64,000 bases of DNA, taken from positions 3,252,501 through 3,316,500 of the forward strand of contig CATNEN010000011.1 of the NCBI GenBank assembly GCA_950097015.1. Reading direction: 5' to 3'. The position numbers and the translations under genes are program-made. The notes beneath the pieces are model-generated. The model was not told where the DNA came from, made no database searches, and saw only the letters and a list, made by a program, of their open reading frames with translations. This DNA is from Macrostomum hystrix (Eukaryota; Platyhelminthes; Macrostomidae). Below are positions 43,238 through 64,000 of the stretch, piece by piece (within the stretch, counting starts at the first letter, position 1; each line of letters starts with the position of its first letter).

Positions 43238-45314
43238 ACTGCCCCGGACTCAATTCAGCGCCAGGTGTGGGACGGCAAGCTGCCGGTGTGTTTCGTTCTA
43301 CCCGAAGATCCTGACGTGCCGCCTCTGTACTCGCTGGTGCCGCGGGTAGGCTACTTCCCGGCCCTGCTGGATCGCCTCAGGGCCCACCTGGCTAGGCACG
43401 CAGGCATTGACGACGACTCGCCTAACGGCAATCAGCTGTGGCTGCGATCGGCTGGTAGGCCGCTACGCTGGCACCTGCCAGTTGGGCTGCTGTACGACCT
43501 GGAGGATAGGACCGCCGCGCCACCGCCCCTGCCCTGGGAGGTAAGGACTGAGTTCAGGACAGACTGCTACGAGAAAGTAGAGAAAGTAGGGGAGAAAGTA
43601 GGTAGAGTAGAGGTGAAGAAAGTAGGATAGAGTAGAGGGGGAGAAAGTAGGATAGAATAGAGGGGGAGAAAGTAGGGTAGAGTAGAGGTGAAGAAAGTAG
43701 GATAGAGTAGAGGGGGAGAAAGTAGGGTAGAGTAGAGGTGAAGAAAGTAGGATAGAATAGAGGGGGAGAAAGTAGGGTAGAGTAGAGGCGAAGAAAGTAG
43801 GGTAGAGTAGAGGCGAAGAAAGTAGGGTAGAGTAGAGGCGAAGAAAGTAGGATAGAGTAGAGGCGAAGAAAGTAGGGTAGAGTAGAGGGGTAGAAAGTAG
43901 GATAGAGTAGAGGCGAAGAAAGTAGGGTAGAGTAGAGGTGAAGAAAGTAGGATAGAGTAGAGGGGGAGAAAGTAGGATAGAGTAGAGGGGGAGAAATTAG
44001 GATAGAGTAGAGGGGGAGAAGAAGGGTAGAGTAGAGGTGAAGAAAGTAGGATAGAGTAGAGGGGGAGAAAGTAGGATAGAGTAGAGGGGGAGAAGAAGGG
44101 TAGAGTAGAGGTGAAGAAAGTAGGATAGAGTAGAGGGGGAGAAAGTAGGATAGAGTAGAGGGGGAGAAGAAGGGTAGAGTAGAGGTGAAGAAAGTAGGAT
44201 AGAGTAGAGGGGGAGAAAGTAGGATAGAGTAGAGGGGATAAAACTAGGCTAGAGTAGAGGGGAAGAAGTAGGAGGAAGTGAAGGGTAAGATGAGATTGAT
44301 ATATGCATATATGGAAAATATATGCATTTTTGTAATAATATGAATTGCTTCCTATTTGCGAAATCAAACCTCTCAGATTGAGATTCGAACCCGTGACTTC
44401 CCAGCTGACGAACTGGTCTCCTTCGGGCCGGACAACAGTCTGGAAGCCTTTTTTCTCTACTGCGTTAAGGAGGCCGACGCGTTGAAGCACCGGGCCCGCG
44501 TCGTCAACGAGATGAGCCAGAAGGAGCACAAGCAGTTGTGGCACGGTCTGCTCAACGATCAATTTGAGCAGTTTTCGGTTGTCAACCGGAAACTGATGGA
44601 CGGAGAGGCTAGGCATTTGCCGTTCAGAATTTATCAGCCACTGCCCGATGGTAATTCTCATTGCGGACAGGGTAGTCTAACGCGTTTGCCACTCGCACCA
44701 AGGTCCCTGAGCTCGATTCCGCGGCGAGGCCGCATTCATTTGGGGCGCAGCCGCGGAGAGACGGCTTGGAGGCTTGTCGTGCAATTTACGCCCTTGAGGG
44801 CCAACCTAAAAGGCACAGTGAGAGTGTACACTGCCTGACGATGAGAAAGTCAGAGCAGATGTACACACTTTTATGTCAACAAATGATGTGCCATTGCCCG
44901 CAGCCCTTCTGTAATTACAGGTGTATTATTATTATTATTAGTATTTTTATTAGGCTTATGATATTTTACGGATTAGGAATAGGAAATAAATTTCTGGCAC
45001 AAATCTCCCTCAACCTGTTTCATCATCCCAACTCAGGCAATCTCAGTGTTGTGCAATGCCTGGCCAAGCCGCTTCGAGAGGACTCCAGTCCAATGACCTT
45101 AGCTGACTTGTTGCATGCCTGCATGCCCGCCCAGTCGGATCGCCAGGCGTCGCCTGTTACCTTGGCAACCCACGGCATCAACCTGCCAATGGAGACCCCA
45201 TTAGCCTGGGCCTATGACAAGCTGGCCTATCCTGATAACTTTCTGCATCTGGTATTGCGCCCTGAAAAATCCATTGGCGAGGATTCCAGTGCGACAGGGA
45301 GCAGTGAACAATGA
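43238..45314 (+). CDS. ATG5: Autophagy protein ATG5 (start not found)
   Basis: Exons are 43238-43540, 44377-44650 and 45037-45314. ATG5 is conjugated to ATG12 and, with ATG16, drives LC3/ATG8 lipidation in autophagosome formation. The frame aligns end to end with animal ATG5: VWDGKLPVCF, LPVGLLYDL, VKEADALKHRARVVNEM, KQLWHGLLNDQFEQF, LPFRIYQ and a C-terminal YDKLAYPDNFLHLVLRP. The acceptor lysine for ATG12 (Lys130 in human, context MKEADALKH) is conserved. From the conserved VW the length is 275 residues, so little is missing. An in-frame stop at 43196 and lack of an in-frame ATG mean the initiating Met lies on an upstream exon. The start of exon 43238 is itself tentative; CAG at 43264 is an alternative acceptor. 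Intron 1 holds a 25-bp array and intron 2 a SINE. Confidence 0.95.
43560..44285. repeat. 25-bp minisatellite in ATG5 intron 1
   Basis: About 29 copies with GTAGAGTAGAGGTGAAGAAA plus GTAGG; GGCGAAGAAA and GGGGGAGAAA variants form higher-order blocks, most clearly from 43985 to 44215. One strand is almost pure purine. Confidence 0.95.
44655..44945 (+). mobile_element. tRNA-like SINE (family 2, copy C) in ATG5 intron 2
   Basis: It has the head words AACGCGTTTGCC and CCTGAGCTCGATTCCGCGGC (B-box-like), then TTCATTTGGGG. The middle section, CTGCCTGACGATGAGAAAGT, is absent from copy D. The tail is CCATTGCCCGCAGCCC followed by an (ATT)n run at about 44925-44945. It is the longest copy in the window. 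The first bases of the A box are eroded. Confidence 0.8.
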
Positions 45315-45319
45315 CCTGA

Positions 45320-45905
45320 GGAGTGACAAATAAGCTATGAGCAGCGAGAAGTGAGCTATGACTAGTTAGAAATGAGTTATGAGCAGTGAGAAAGGAGCAG
45401 TGAATAGTGAGAAATAAACTATGAGCAGTGATAAATAAACTATGAGCAGTGATAAATAAACTATGAGCAGTGATAAATAAACTATGAGCAGTGATAAATA
45501 AACTATGAGCAGTGAGAAATAATCGATGAGCAGTGAGAAATGAGCTATGAGCAGTGAGAAATGAGCTATGAGCAGTGAGAAATGAGCTATGAGCAGTGAG
45601 AAATGAGCTATGAGCAGTGAGAAATGAGCTATGAGCAGTGAGAAATGAGCTATGAGCAGTGAGAAATGAGCTATGAGCAGTGAGAAATGAGCAGTGTGAA
45701 ATGAGCTATGAGCAGTGAGAAATGAGCTATGAGCAGTGTGAAATAAACTATGAGCAGTGATAAATAAGCGATGAGCAGTGAGAAATGAGCTATGAGCAGT
45801 GAGAAATGAGCTATGAGCATTAAGAAATGTGCTATGAGCAGTGAGAAATGAGCTATGAGCAATTAGCAGCGAGAAATGAGTTGTGAGTGAGCTATGAGCA
45901 GTTAG
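45320..45905. repeat. 21-bp minisatellite after ATG5
   Basis: About 27 copies of ATGAGCTATGAGCAGTGAGA plus A, with AATAAACTATGAGCAGTGAT variants on the left. It begins within a few bases of the ATG5 stop codon and so is probably in the 3' UTR. The AATAAACTATG variant places AATAAA, the poly(A) signal hexamer, several times close to the stop. Confidence 0.95.
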
Positions 45906-46519
45906 CACAGAAGCGGTCATCGGTCAGCATATTATAAAAAAACTAATAGTTTTATTTTCATGTAAAGTGTTTGTAATAAATTTTTATGAAGGATTGAATT
46001 GCTGTACATGTCTTTCCGTTAAATTATAGCTATGCGTGCATGCTGAGTACTACTATTAATACTATACTTGTATTGTAGAAAAGTAAGATGTGATTAAAAA
46101 ATGGAAAATATTAAATTTATTATTATGGTACAGGCAGTATATACAATTATTAATATTGTAATGTTTGGCCATGTCGAATTCTTTAAATACAATTCTCAAA
46201 GCTTAAATCAATAAAAATATTTTATAATAAAAGTTTTATTAGCGAAATCAAATTGTACACAAGCTTAAGAAAATTTCTGGCATTGAACAATGAATCTTAA
46301 ATCTTTATTTCCATTAAGAATCCATTCCATTATCCATTAAGATTTCATTAAGTTGCCGTTTATTTTATTTTATTTTTATCGACAAATTAGTCTAAAGCAT
46401 AGTAAAGTTTAATTTCAATTATGTACATAAAAAGCTTAATAATTAATTTGAAGTTACAATACCTTACCGCCATATTATGTCGCAGTACACATTGAGACGA
46501 AAAAACAGCACGCTTCAAT
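45906..46519. other. AT-rich spacer between convergent genes
   Basis: No gene. Several AATAAA hexamers occur on the plus strand (for example near 45972 and 46210), suitable for ATG5 polyadenylation. Confidence 0.45.
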
Positions 46520-47037
46520 TTAGGTGGCAGTGTGGGGTGACACAGGAGGCTGTGTGGGGTGACACAGGAGGCTGTGTGGGGTGACACAGGAGGCTGTGTG
46601 GGATGACACAGGAGGCTGTGTGGGATGACACAGGAGGCTGTGTGGGATGACACAGGAGGCAGTGTGGGATGACACAGGAGGCAGTGTGGGGTGACACAGG
46701 AGGCTGTGTGGGGTGACACAGGAGGCTGTGTGGGGTGACACAGGAGGCTGTGTGGGATGACACAGGAGGCAGTGTGGGGTGACACAGGAGGCTGTGTGGG
46801 GTGACACAGGAGGCTGTGTGGGGTGACACAGGAGGCTGTGTGGGATGACACAGGAGGCAGTGTGGGGTGACACAGGAGGCTGTGTGGGGTGACACAGGAG
46901 GCAGTGTGGGGTGACACAGGAGGCTGTGTGGGGTGACACAGGAGGCTGTGTGGGGTGACACAGGAGGCAGTGTGGGGTGACACAGGAGGCTGTGTGGGGT
47001 GACACAGGAGGCAGTGTGGGGTGACACAGGAGGCATT
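46520..47037. repeat. 22-bp minisatellite after THAP-CtBP
   Basis: About 23 copies of GGGGTGACACAGGAGGCTGT plus GT, with GGGATGAC and GGCAGTGT variants. All minus-strand frames are open through it; this is a repeat artefact. Confidence 0.96.
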
Positions 47038-47237
47038 GAGGGATATTTAGGTAGAAGTTATTTTCATTTACAATGACAACATACACTTACGATAGATTAC
47101 GTATCTTGAAGTGTCAGATTATAAAGTAATTAAAAAACTTTAAATTAATATTAGTACATATAAACTTAACAGAGAAATTTTATATTATAGGTTTTTACGG
47201 ATGAATATCTTTAGTAGTTTAGTTCTAATACAGCTCA

Positions 47238-63658
<16,421 letters not shown>

Positions 63659-64000
63659 GATTCCTGTTTCTAAATTCTTAATAAATAATCAACTTCCTGA
63701 TTCGGATAAGCTACTAGGGTGGATCGGTGAGCTATAAATCAGTTTGTGTCATATTTTATCAGCGGAAGAATCTGATTATCTCTTTCCCTGCCTGAATTTG
63801 ATTGGTCCGCAGGATTAGGCAGATTTCTAGAACTTTCTCCGCGCTGCATTCGTAGCGTTTTCTGATTTGACAATACAGAGAGCTAAGGACTCTATGCCTA
63901 TGCCTATGCCTATGCCTATGGAATCTCAATGAGATTTCTGTAAGTTGAGGCCTCTACTTAAATCGCCATATTATAAAAGTTGTGTCTATAAGGCTAGGTG
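63659..64000 (-). promoter_or_regulatory. 5' flank of THAP-CtBP
   Basis: This should hold the promoter of the minus-strand gene. A short (CCTATG)n run, about 5 copies, lies at 63892-63920. No TATA box or initiator is convincing. Confidence 0.35.

Noticed and set aside
43567-44661. 364-codon minus-strand frame
   Set aside because: It consists of antisense of an ATG5 exon plus the 25-bp intronic array.
46387-47086. Three overlapping minus-strand frames rich in Cys, His and Pro
   Set aside because: These are translations of the 22-bp array after CtBP; a metal-binding repeat protein was considered but all registers are open alike.
63892-63920. Telomere-like hexamer run
   Set aside because: CCTATG is not a known animal telomere repeat and there are only about five copies.

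Overview
The window is nuclear DNA of a multicellular animal, probably an invertebrate bilaterian. Genes are split by GT-AG introns on both strands and encode metazoan-type proteins: a BMP type I receptor, a synaptotagmin-like protein, a C-type lectin, ATG5, CtBP, mitochondrial citrate synthase and GATD3/ES1. The species cannot be named from the sequence. An N-terminal THAP zinc finger fused to CtBP recalls nematode CTBP-1, but that alone does not place the organism.

Layout, left to right: an intronless EF-hand gene (-, 4096-4776); an unrecognised intronless ORF (+, 5440-6219); a three-exon synaptotagmin-like gene (-, 7671-10399); a two-exon secreted C-type lectin gene (-, 12692-14141); a six-exon citrate synthase gene (-, 19262-23720); a gene-poor stretch with two inverted-repeat elements and a dead LINE fragment (23.7-30.8 kb); a five-exon GATD3/ES1 gene (+, 30859-32677); a three-exon BMP type I receptor gene (+, 33360-37137); ATG5 (+, 43238-45314, first coding exon not found); and a nine-exon THAP-CtBP gene (-, 47238-63658) that fills the last quarter. 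ATG5 and THAP-CtBP are convergent. The genes are unrelated housekeeping and signalling genes, and I see no operon or gene cluster.

The dominant feature is tandem repetition. More than thirty minisatellite arrays (unit 7 to about 65 bp, array 0.2 to 4.5 kb) occupy very roughly a third to two fifths of the window. Almost every intergenic space and almost every intron longer than about 400 bp holds its own array with a private unit. Several unrelated arrays share the core TGTTAGA/TCTAACA. Many units are multiples of 3 bp and give long stop-free reading frames (up to 1276 codons) that are almost certainly not genes. Dispersed elements include a tRNA-derived SINE in a citrate synthase intron, four pieces of a second tRNA-like SINE family, a MITE-like element with an apparent 9-bp target duplication, a palindromic MITE-like element, a fold-back element in a CtBP intron, and a 5'-truncated LINE flanked by an 18-bp duplication.

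The most interesting item is the THAP-CtBP protein (705 codons predicted). It keeps the NAD-binding glycine motif, but all three catalytic positions of the dehydrogenase (Arg, Glu, His) are replaced. Exon borders were set by eye from splice consensus, reading frame and alignment to remembered family sequences. They are predictions, with no transcript support.
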